From NCBI GenBank assembly GCA_030690925.1, contig JAUYFO010000017.1:1-10127 (forward strand): DNA of 10,127 bases, in the 5' to 3' direction. The DNA comes from Candidatus Moraniibacteriota bacterium (lineage in GTDB: Bacteria; Patescibacteriota; Minisyncoccia; Moranbacterales; UBA1568). A model generated the notes under the pieces. The model saw only the letters and a program-made list of their open reading frames with translations, made no database searches and was not told the DNA's origin. The position numbers and the translations under genes were made by a program. Numbering within the stretch: position 1 is the stretch's first letter; each line of letters begins with the position of its first letter. Of the stretch, positions 5,191 through 10,127 are shown in pieces.

Positions 5191-5970
5191 ATGAAACATA
5201 GATTCATATTTGGTTGGGCGATTCTGCTGACGCTTTCTGGGGCGGCGTTTTTCTCCTGGGGCAAGCGAGCGCCTTTTTCTCAAGAGGGTACCGTGGTAAC
5301 GGCAGAACAACTACGACCGCCTCAAGCACAAGTTCCCACTATACCTGAGACAACACCGACGCTACCGATAGTTCCAGAACCTTTGCCGATGGCGGTGCTC
5401 ATCGATGATGTTCCCTTTACGGTGCAAGCTCCCTTTGCTTCATGGGCTAACCCATTGTTTCAGGATGCTTGTGAGGAAGCCTCGATCATTATGGCGGAAG
5501 CGTGGGTGAATCAGGGTCTTCTGACACCGGAGGGGGTCAAGGCAGAGATTCAGGCTTTGGCGACATTCGAAAAGAAACACTTCGGACATGCCATAGACAC
5601 TTCGATCAATGATACGGCCTGGCTCCTTGGTGAGTATTATGGTGTTATCGCGACAGTGGAAAAGGATATCAAGATCGGGGATATCCAGCAGGCCATCGCT
5701 TTGGGTAAGATTGTTATTGTGCCGACCGACGGGCGCAAACTGAAGAACCCCAACTTCAAGCAACCAGGGCCAGCCCGTCATATGGTGGTGATTATCGGCT
5801 ACGATACCAAGACAGTAGAGTTTATCGTGAATGACCCCGGGACACGCAAGGGGAAAGACTATCGTTATCCGGAAGCAGTGCTCTACGACGCCATTACTGA
5901 TTATGCCACGGGCGATCATGCCCCGGTTACCAGCACCGACAAGGTGATGCTGACTGTGGGGCGCTTCTGA
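5191..5970 (+). CDS. Secreted or membrane-anchored C39-like cysteine peptidase
   Basis: The N-terminus has a signal anchor (residues 6-22), then a Pro/Thr-rich linker (42-66). The papain-like C39_2-type domain starts near 'VPFTVQAPFASW' (74-85). The catalytic Cys is in 'QDACEEAS' (C94), the His in 'PARHMVVIIGYD' (H197), and the third polar residue in 'VNDPGTRKGKDYRY' (N214/D215). A Gln before the Cys (Q79 or Q91) may form the oxyanion hole. The family includes extracytoplasmic peptidases and bacteriocin-leader-type proteases; no ABC exporter is fused or adjacent, so an envelope role is more likely than export processing. The substrate is unknown. The gene is transcribed away from the ApbE cluster and shares its control region. 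The ATG at 5191 is the only good start, though it has no Shine-Dalgarno sequence. Confidence 0.82.
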   Translation: MKHRFIFGWAILLTLSGAAFFSWGKRAPFSQEGTVVTAEQLRPPQAQVPTIPETTPTLPIVPEPLPMAVLIDDVPFTVQAPFASWANPLFQDACEEASIIMAEAWVNQGLLTPEGVKAEIQALATFEKKHFGHAIDTSINDTAWLLGEYYGVIATVEKDIKIGDIQQAIALGKIVIVPTDGRKLKNPNFKQPGPARHMVVIIGYDTKTVEFIVNDPGTRKGKDYRYPEAVLYDAITDYATGDHAPVTSTDKVMLTVGRF

Positions 5971-5992
5971 TGGTAAAAAGGTGCGGACGGGA

Positions 5993-6021
5993 TTGACTTT
6001 TTGGCGGTTTGGGTGTATAAT
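5993..6021 (+). promoter_or_regulatory. Consensus sigma70 promoter of the small-gene unit
   Basis: TTGACT (5993-5998) and TATAAT (6016-6021) are spaced exactly 17 bp, the best promoter match in the window. Transcription should begin near 6028, leaving a leader of about 147 nt before the ATG at 6175. Confidence 0.85.
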
Positions 6022-6027
6022 GTATAG

Positions 6028-6174
6028 TAGTAGTTTAACAGTTCAGAGTTGCTGAAAAGTGCTGAATCAAGCCTTTCTTCCGGAAGACTTTTTTTGTTTT
6101 CTATTTTTTCTCGGAGAACGGCTCGATTCATCACGGTGGTGGATGGAGTACAACAATCACCAAAAGGAAAGACA
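6028..6174 (+). promoter_or_regulatory. Structured 5' leader of the small-gene unit
   Basis: The leader contains a long-range stem: 6063-6073 pairs with 6120-6130 at 10 of 11 positions. It encloses a short palindrome TCTTCCGGAAGA (6076-6087) followed by runs of T. Before it, TGCTGAA is repeated (6050-6056 and 6060-6066), and either copy can pair with TTCAG at 6042-6046. These alternatives would suit a regulatory leader. No known riboswitch was recognised. Confidence 0.42.
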
Positions 6175-6390
6175 ATGGCGAATGTAAACGGCTGGGGTAC
6201 GGTTTCGGTAACTCGTATGGTGCGGCGGCACGGTAACGTGCGACAGTCACGCATCCTGAATGAGCTGAAAGGTTATCCAGCTTTCAGACAGGAAAGTCAA
6301 CTCGCTGCGCTACAAGCGCACATGGCAGCAACAGAAGGAGTCGCTGAAACGCAGCCCCAGACAATGACAATCAACCAGGAGAAGAAGTGA
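6175..6390 (+). CDS. Small basic protein of unknown function (71 aa)
   Basis: Not recognised. The N-terminal half is basic ('TRMVRRHGNVRQSRILNEL'); the C-terminal half is Ala/Gln-rich and polar. No signal peptide or membrane segment is visible. I choose the ATG at 6175 because AAGGAAAG lies just before it (6164-6171). A TTG at 6049 opens a longer frame, but that would translate the structured leader. The next gene's GTG overlaps this stop by 3 bases, so the two are translationally coupled. The strong promoter suggests an abundant product; the Arg-rich segment would fit RNA or DNA binding, but this is a guess. Confidence 0.6.
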   Translation: MANVNGWGTVSVTRMVRRHGNVRQSRILNELKGYPAFRQESQLAALQAHMAATEGVAETQPQTMTINQEKK

Positions 6391-6584
6391 AAAATATACC
6401 AGCAATCAGGCTGTCAGCCTTGGTTCGACCAAGCGGCCGCACCGTAGTTGCCAGTAGTGATCTCTATCTGCGACCCACCAAGGCCGTGGACACAGTCCCG
6501 CAAACTGTCCGGCCAGGGCGGCCAGGGCGTTACTTGCGACGGACAGTGCGCGATGTGATCAAGGCAGCCAGGAACGGCGAGTAA
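6387..6584 (+). CDS. Small, very basic protein of unknown function (65 aa)
   Basis: Not recognised. It is strongly basic and Arg-rich, with a Pro-containing middle 'RPTKAVDTVPQTVRPGRPG' and a C-terminal basic helix 'RYLRRTVRDVIKAARNGE'. It starts at GTG 6387, inside the stop of the upstream gene (GTGA overlap), with AGGAGAAG just before it, so both the start and the coupling are well supported. A strong terminator follows 26 nt after the stop. A nucleic-acid or ribosome-binding role is plausible from charge alone; no domain supports it. Confidence 0.6.
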   Translation: MKNIPAIRLSALVRPSGRTVVASSDLYLRPTKAVDTVPQTVRPGRPGRYLRRTVRDVIKAARNGE

Positions 6585-6610
6585 AACCGTTACGGTCAAC
6601 AGACCAACAT

Positions 6611-6640
6611 AAGGGACGATCAACGATTGCTCCCTTTTTT
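6611..6640 (+). terminator. Strong rho-independent terminator of the small-gene unit
   Basis: AAGGGA (6611-6616) pairs with TCCCTT (6631-6636). An inner stem CGATC/GATTG (6617-6621 with 6625-6629) closes an AAC loop, with one bulged C at 6630. A run of T follows to 6640. Confidence 0.87.
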
Positions 6641-6664
6641 CTTTTCCAAAAAGACAAAAAGAGC

Positions 6665-6670
6665 TATAGT
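6665..6670 (+). promoter_or_regulatory. Weak -10 element before the 110-aa gene
   Basis: TATAGT (6665-6670) is a fair -10 hexamer 28 nt before the ATG, but no -35 is evident. It would give a leader of about 22 nt with no Shine-Dalgarno sequence. Confidence 0.35.
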
Positions 6671-6698
6671 ATGGGTGGGTAAATCGTAATACTTTCAT

Positions 6699-7031
6699 AT
6701 GGGAATATTTTTTTCCGCCCCACGTAAGCCGGTCACGCCGCCAGCATCGAACGGAAGTTCTTCTTTGAGTACACGAAGGATGACGCCGAGCGAAGTCAAG
6801 AAGCAGGTACGGAGAGATTTGGGAGATCGTCTGGGTCATCATAAGGGGGAGCAGTTTTTTAACGTTCTTGAGGCTCATTTGGATAAGGATGGTGGCTCTG
6901 GAGGAAGGGGTGTCAGTGGACGTGAGGTGGATACGATGCTCAATGAACTGCGGGAAAATCATCGAGATAGTATCCATAGTGATGACATCGCACGGGCCAA
7001 AGAAATATTAGAAAAACATCTTGCCGACTGA
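6699..7031 (+). CDS. Conserved-looking hypothetical protein (110 aa)
   Basis: I do not recognise a named family. The N-terminus (1-27) is Pro/Ser-rich and probably disordered. From 'MTPSEVKKQVRRDLGDRL' on it is helical, then 'HLDKDGGSGGRGVSGREVD' (61-78) looks like a degenerate EF-hand-type loop between two helices. It ends in a helix 'ARAKEILEKHLAD'. No signal or membrane segment is visible. The ATG at 6699 lacks a Shine-Dalgarno sequence but is the first start after the promoter. The end overlaps the metalloprotease gene by 11 nt, so the two are co-translated and may act together. Calcium binding is uncertain because the loop has an insertion. Confidence 0.6.
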   Translation: MGIFFSAPRKPVTPPASNGSSSLSTRRMTPSEVKKQVRRDLGDRLGHHKGEQFFNVLEAHLDKDGGSGGRGVSGREVDTMLNELRENHRDSIHSDDIARAKEILEKHLAD

Positions 7032-7581
7032 TACTTCGGAAAGTATTGACGTTATCGAAAGGCGGACACGTCGTTCGAGGCGTATTCGCATCGCCGTGCG
7101 TTATGACGGGCAGGTTGTTTTGTCGGTGCCAAGTATTTTTTCTCTGAAACGGGCGCGAGCATTTCTGGAGACAAAGCTCGCCTGGGTGCGGGAGATGCAG
7201 CAGCACCAGCTGGCTCGGCCGCGGACACTGCTTGCGCAGGGGAGTAGTGAAGAGTACCGAGCGACCAAAAAGCAAGCGCGTCAGTGTATTGTGGAGCGGG
7301 TCGAGCATTTTCAAAAGGTATACAAGGTGACGTATCGACAGCTTTCGATTCGCAACCAGAAAACGCGTTTTGGGAGTTGTTCGGCCAAAGGAGCACTCAG
7401 CTTCAACTATCGCCTCATGTTTTTGCCAGCGCACCTGCGGGATTATGTGGTGGTGCACGAACTGTGCCACCTCCGAGAGCTTAACCATTCGCGCCGTTTC
7501 TGGTCTTTGGTAGCCCAAACGATGCCCGAGTACCGCAAGCTCAAACAGGAGTTACAGGCTTTTTCTCGAACAGACACTTGA
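7021..7581 (+). CDS. YgjP/M48-type zinc metallopeptidase domain protein
   Basis: The zinc site is clear: 'VVHELCHLRELNHSRRFW' (144-161), with the HExxH motif at H146-H150 and a further ligand H156. The family's 'TRFGSCS' block is at 115-121 and 'FNYRLMFLP' follows. The N-terminal 'RRTRRSRRIRIAVRYDGQVVLSVP' is the usual beta-rich start of YgjP-like (DUF45, 'M48 family') proteins. At 186 residues it is slightly short for the family. These are cytoplasmic, and substrates are poorly known. The TTG at 7021 gives the full N-terminal domain and overlaps the upstream gene by 11 nt; the next in-frame GTG (7096) would cut into the domain. A hairpin ATACTT/AAGTAT (7031-7046) lies within the first codons. 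Confidence 0.86.
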   Translation: MPTDTSESIDVIERRTRRSRRIRIAVRYDGQVVLSVPSIFSLKRARAFLETKLAWVREMQQHQLARPRTLLAQGSSEEYRATKKQARQCIVERVEHFQKVYKVTYRQLSIRNQKTRFGSCSAKGALSFNYRLMFLPAHLRDYVVVHELCHLRELNHSRRFWSLVAQTMPEYRKLKQELQAFSRTDT

Positions 7582-7606
7582 CAGGGATCCATTTCTCTGA
7601 TTTAAT
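7578..7606 (+). promoter_or_regulatory. Sigma70 promoter of the DEAD-box helicase gene
   Basis: TTGACA (7578-7583) and TTTAAT (7601-7606) are spaced 17 bp. The -35 overlaps the stop codon of the metalloprotease gene. Transcription should start near 7613, giving a leader of about 79 nt. Confidence 0.75.
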
Positions 7607-7637
7607 GAAGTACTACTTTAGATCCTTTGGGAGAATG

Positions 7638-7665
7638 TTTTTTCTCTGTTGAAGGAGAGAAAGAA
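7638..7665 (+). promoter_or_regulatory. Hairpin in the helicase leader that holds the only purine-rich Shine-Dalgarno-like segment
   Basis: 7638-7647 can pair with 7656-7665 (10 bp, one T-G pair) around an 8-nt loop GTTGAAGG. The AAGGAG-like segment (7652-7657) lies in the loop and the first stem base. It is about 35 nt from the ATG, so it may be a stability or temperature-sensitive element and not a simple ribosome binding site. Confidence 0.4.
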
Positions 7666-7691
7666 GATTCTAACCCATAACGTTCACAAGA

Positions 7692-8897
7692 ATGTTTAGC
7701 AGAAACCCGAGAGGGAGAACCTCTCAACGTGGCAGTACCGCCGTCAATCGCTTTGGTCGTCCGACCCATGGGCGCAAGAAGCGTCCCGCCGAGCGAGAAC
7801 TCGACTTCACTCAGTTTGTGAAGAAAGCCATCCAAACAACTGAAACAGAAGTCTATAATCCGCAGCACAGCTTTGCTGATTTTGAGATGCACAGCAAGAT
7901 CAAAGCCGTGGTGGCTGCCCGTGGCTATATCCACCCGACACCCATCCAGGACGGAGCCATTCCTCATATCCTAAACGGTCGTGATGTCGTCGGTATTGCC
8001 AATACCGGCACCGGCAAGACCGCTGCATTTCTCCTGCCGCTCATTCACAAGACGTTCAAGCACAAGACTGAGAAGGTGCTCATTATTGTGCCGACCCGCG
8101 AATTGGCGCTTCAGATTGAGGACGAATTGCGTGAGTTTTCTCGTGGCTCGGGACTGCATGCCGCCCTGTGTATCGGCGGTGCTCATATTTTAGAGCAGAT
8201 GCGCAGCCTGGCCCGTAACCCCAGCTTTGTTATCGGTACCCCTGGCCGTTTGAAAGATCTAATCGAACGCAAGAAGCTGGATCTTTCCGGTTTCAACAAC
8301 ATTGTGCTCGATGAAGTCGACCGCATGCTCGATATGGGATTTATCAACGACATCAAGTACCTGGTGGCACTCATGCAGTCACCACGGCAGTCACTTTTCT
8401 TCTCGGCCACCATGCCGCGCGAGATTGCTGAACTGGCCAAGAAATTCTTGAACGACCCAGTGACGATTACTATCAAATCTCGGGCGACATCGGAAAATGT
8501 CGACCAGGACGTGATTCATGTTGGTCCGAAGGAAGAGAAAATCGAGGTGCTCCACAACCTTCTGCTGAAGCCAGAGTTTCAGAAAGTGCTCATCTTCGGG
8601 CGGACCAAGCATGCGGTGGATAAACTGGCGCATCGTTTGGAAGAGCGTGGCTTCAAGGCCGATTCAATCCATGGCGACAAGAGTCAGTCGCAGCGGCAGC
8701 GGGCTCTGCGGCGTTTCAGTCAGGACGAGATCGCTATTTTGGTAGCGACCGACGTGGCGGCACGCGGACTCGATATTCCTGATGTCACCCATGTCATCAA
8801 CTACGAATTACCAGAAAACTACGAAGACTATATTCACCGCATCGGTCGTACCGGTCGTGGTGACAAGAAGGGAAACGCGCTCACTTTCATCAACTAA
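7692..8897 (+). CDS. DEAD-box ATP-dependent RNA helicase (DEVD variant)
   Basis: All helicase motifs are present: Q motif 'GYIHPTPIQ' (Q86), motif I 'ANTGTGKT' (103-110), Ia 'PTRELA' (134-139), Ib 'TPGR' (183-186), II 'DEVD' (207-210), III 'SAT' (238-240), IV 'LIFGRT' (300-305), V 'ATDVAARGLD' (352-361) and VI 'HRIGRTGR' (382-389). Motif II is DEVD in place of DEAD. The first 35 residues are basic and disordered, likely RNA-binding. The protein stops 12 residues after motif VI, earlier than most family members, which carry a further helical tail. Such helicases unwind RNA in ribosome assembly or mRNA decay. The ATG at 7692 is the only start after an in-frame TAA (7671); it has no close Shine-Dalgarno sequence. 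The gene has its own promoter and a strong terminator. Confidence 0.95.
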   Translation: MFSRNPRGRTSQRGSTAVNRFGRPTHGRKKRPAERELDFTQFVKKAIQTTETEVYNPQHSFADFEMHSKIKAVVAARGYIHPTPIQDGAIPHILNGRDVVGIANTGTGKTAAFLLPLIHKTFKHKTEKVLIIVPTRELALQIEDELREFSRGSGLHAALCIGGAHILEQMRSLARNPSFVIGTPGRLKDLIERKKLDLSGFNNIVLDEVDRMLDMGFINDIKYLVALMQSPRQSLFFSATMPREIAELAKKFLNDPVTITIKSRATSENVDQDVIHVGPKEEKIEVLHNLLLKPEFQKVLIFGRTKHAVDKLAHRLEERGFKADSIHGDKSQSQRQRALRRFSQDEIAILVATDVAARGLDIPDVTHVINYELPENYEDYIHRIGRTGRGDKKGNALTFIN

Positions 8898-8905
8898 AAG
8901 GGCCT

Positions 8906-8937
8906 AAAAACAGTCCCGCCATGGCGGGACTGTTTTT
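8906..8937. terminator. Bidirectional rho-independent terminator
   Basis: A perfect 22-bp palindrome (8911-8932; 9-bp GC-rich arms around CATG) is flanked by five A on the left and five T on the right, so it can stop transcription from both sides. It ends the helicase gene. About 60 nt of leader to the DedA gene follow. Confidence 0.92.
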
Positions 8938-8996
8938 CCTTCTGTATACTGTGAAGACAGACCCTAGCCTTCCATATTTTTTTTGTTTGTCTTGAT

Positions 8997-9695
8997 ATGT
9001 CTTTTTTGCGCGCTATTGAATATGCGGTCAAGTACTCGGCGCTCAACATGCCGCTTCCCTTGTTTGTTTTTGTTGGCTCCTTTCTCGAAGAGGTAATCAG
9101 CCCTATTCCCTCGGCGCTCATTATGGGTATCGCTGGGTCGTTGGCCCTGACACAGGGGGACACTCTCTGGTACCTCTTGTTTCTGGCCGTAGTCGGCAAT
9201 GCTGGCAAGACGCTCGGTGCCTGGTGCTACTATGTACTCGGTGACAAAGCTGAAGATTTTTTCATGCCCAAGGCGACCAAGTGGCTCGGGATTACCCATC
9301 GAGATTTGGAAAATATCGGCAAACGTTTTGTCGGTCACCACTGGAAGGATGGCGGCGTGTTGTTTATTCTCCGGCTCTTGCCGCCTTTTCCCACGACGCC
9401 GGTGTCGCTGGCAGCGGGTATCATCAAGATGGATCTGCGCGTGTTTCTCATCGCTACGTATGCGGGTAATTTTTTCAAGGATCTGCTGTATTTGTATGCC
9501 GGGTACACTGGTTTGGCCAAACTCCATACACTGTGGCGCCACATTGATAGCGTGAAGATTCTGGTAGATATCGCGGTGACCCTGTGTATCATCGGGTTAC
9601 TTGTGATTCTTTACATCCACCGTGGTCGGGGCAGGTACCTGTATCGACATTTGCAACAGTCGCTCAGAGCGTGGTTTCATTCGGCATCAAAGTAA
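8997..9695 (+). CDS. DedA/VTT (SNARE-associated) family membrane protein
   Basis: A polytopic membrane protein of 232 residues. Family features are 'FVGSFLEEVISPIPSALIMG' in the first membrane segments, with the acidic pair and the Pro-x-Pro re-entrant region, and later 'FILRLLPPFPTTPVSLAAG' followed by 'FLIATYAGNFFKDLLYLYAG', matching the R-x3-P-x-P and G-x3-F pattern of the VTT domain. The C-terminus has a last hydrophobic helix (about 188-206) and a basic tail. DedA proteins affect membrane potential and lipid carrier or phospholipid flipping; the substrate here is not known. The ATG at 8997 has no Shine-Dalgarno sequence. A TATACT (8945-8950) could be a -10, without a matching -35. uvrB follows after 6 nt, so the two are likely co-transcribed although not functionally related. 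Confidence 0.88.
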   Translation: MSFLRAIEYAVKYSALNMPLPLFVFVGSFLEEVISPIPSALIMGIAGSLALTQGDTLWYLLFLAVVGNAGKTLGAWCYYVLGDKAEDFFMPKATKWLGITHRDLENIGKRFVGHHWKDGGVLFILRLLPPFPTTPVSLAAGIIKMDLRVFLIATYAGNFFKDLLYLYAGYTGLAKLHTLWRHIDSVKILVDIAVTLCIIGLLVILYIHRGRGRYLYRHLQQSLRAWFHSASK

Positions 9696-9701
9696 AGGAC
9701 T

Positions 9702-10127
9702 ATGGCCACCTTTCACCTACAGTCCAATTGGCAGCCAGCTGGGGATCAACCCAAAGCAATCACTTTGTTAAACAAGGGCCTAGAGCAGCACCAGCGTTTT
9801 CAGACACTGCTTGGAGTGACGGGCTCCGGGAAGACGTTTACTATGGCCAACGTCATCGCGGCCTATGATAAGCCAGCACTGGTCATCGCTCACAACAAAA
9901 CCCTGGCGGCCCAGTTGGCTCAGGAGTATCAGCAATTCTTTCCTAACCATGCCGTGCACTATTTCGTCTCTTACTATGACTACTACCAGCCGGAAGCTTA
10001 CATGCCGGCTTCCGACACCTATATCGAGAAGGATGCTCAAATCAATGCCGAGATTGATCGTTTGCGACATGCTTCGACTCAGGCGCTGCTGACGAGGAAA
10101 GATGTCATTATTGTCGCTTCGGTGTCA
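9702..10127 (+). CDS. uvrB: UvrB, excinuclease ABC subunit B (N-terminal 142 residues; cut by window edge)
   Basis: UvrB is the damage-verifying helicase-like core of nucleotide excision repair, loaded by UvrA and cut together with UvrC. Visible features: 'QPAGDQPKAI' (11-20), Walker A 'GVTGSGKT' (38-45), 'VIAHNKTLAAQL' (61-72), the Tyr-rich beta-hairpin 'YFVSYYDYYQPEAY' (87-100) that probes the DNA strand, and 'TYIEKDAQINAEIDRLRH' (106-123), all highly conserved. Residue M101 and the A-S pair after it replace the more usual V-P-Q of the hairpin, a modest difference. The frame is open through the last base. AAAGGA (9694-9699) precedes the ATG, overlapping the DedA stop. The rest of the gene lies outside the window. 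Confidence 0.97.
   Translation, partial: MATFHLQSNWQPAGDQPKAITLLNKGLEQHQRFQTLLGVTGSGKTFTMANVIAAYDKPALVIAHNKTLAAQLAQEYQQFFPNHAVHYFVSYYDYYQPEAYMPASDTYIEKDAQINAEIDRLRHASTQALLTRKDVIIVASVS

Noticed and set aside
6049..6174. TTG start extending the first small gene upstream
   Set aside because: The extension would translate the structured leader and is low in complexity; AAGGAAAG sits correctly before the ATG at 6175.
8964..9542. Minus-strand open frame of 192 codons opposite the DedA gene
   Set aside because: Shadow of the membrane protein, whose VTT motifs are on the plus strand.
9584..9868. Plus-strand frame bridging the DedA and uvrB genes
   Set aside because: It overlaps two strongly supported genes in another frame and has no own start context.
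1..10127. CRISPR array, tRNA, rRNA or intact insertion sequence
   Set aside because: No regularly spaced repeats, no tRNA or rRNA signatures, and no transposase motifs were found on either strand by reading.

Overview
The window looks like part of a chromosome from a Patescibacteria (candidate phyla radiation) bacterium. This is an inference from the style of several proteins: a C39-like secreted peptidase, a short DEAD-box helicase with a basic N-terminus, thrombospondin-type-3/EF-hand-like surface proteins, a small 'low affinity iron permease' protein, many tiny uncharacterised genes, and several starts without a Shine-Dalgarno sequence. TGA acts as an ordinary stop (for example after the C39-like gene and the YgjP-type gene), so a recoded UGA=Gly lineage is unlikely. 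The species cannot be named from the sequence alone.

Layout, left to right. (1) 1-1377 is visibly more AT-rich than the rest. It holds the C-terminal end of a KilA-N-family protein, a broken type I restriction-modification methylase (hsdM; N-terminal part only, followed by an unrelated 3' gene fragment), then a STAS-like DUF4325 gene, a 63-aa gene and a terminator. It reads as an eroded, probably acquired defence island. (2) 1378-1690 has no protein gene but contains a series of inverted repeats and ends in a promoter. (3) 1701-3169: a long nitroreductase-family flavoprotein and a small 'iron permease' family membrane protein. (4) 5110 down to 3086 on the minus strand is a four-gene cluster: membrane-anchored coiled-coil protein, EF-hand/TSP3-like membrane protein, ApbE-type flavin transferase, secreted TSP3-repeat protein. 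The last gene runs antisense into the end of the iron-permease gene. (5) 5111-5190 is a divergent promoter region with a perfect 12-bp tandem repeat; to its right is a secreted C39-like peptidase. (6) 5993-6640 is a self-contained unit: a consensus sigma70 promoter, a structured leader of about 147 nt, two overlapping small unknown genes and a strong terminator. (7) 6699-7581: a 110-aa unknown gene overlapping a YgjP/M48-type metalloprotease. (8) 7578-8937: promoter, hairpin leader, DEAD-box RNA helicase and a bidirectional terminator. (9) 8997-10127: a DedA/VTT membrane protein followed 6 nt later by the start of uvrB, cut by the window edge.

The most interesting parts are the ApbE cluster, which lacks any recognisable flavin-carrier protein while ApbE itself carries a SGAT flavinylation-like motif; the promoter-leader-small-gene unit at 5993-6640; and the structured non-coding stretch at about 1426-1618.
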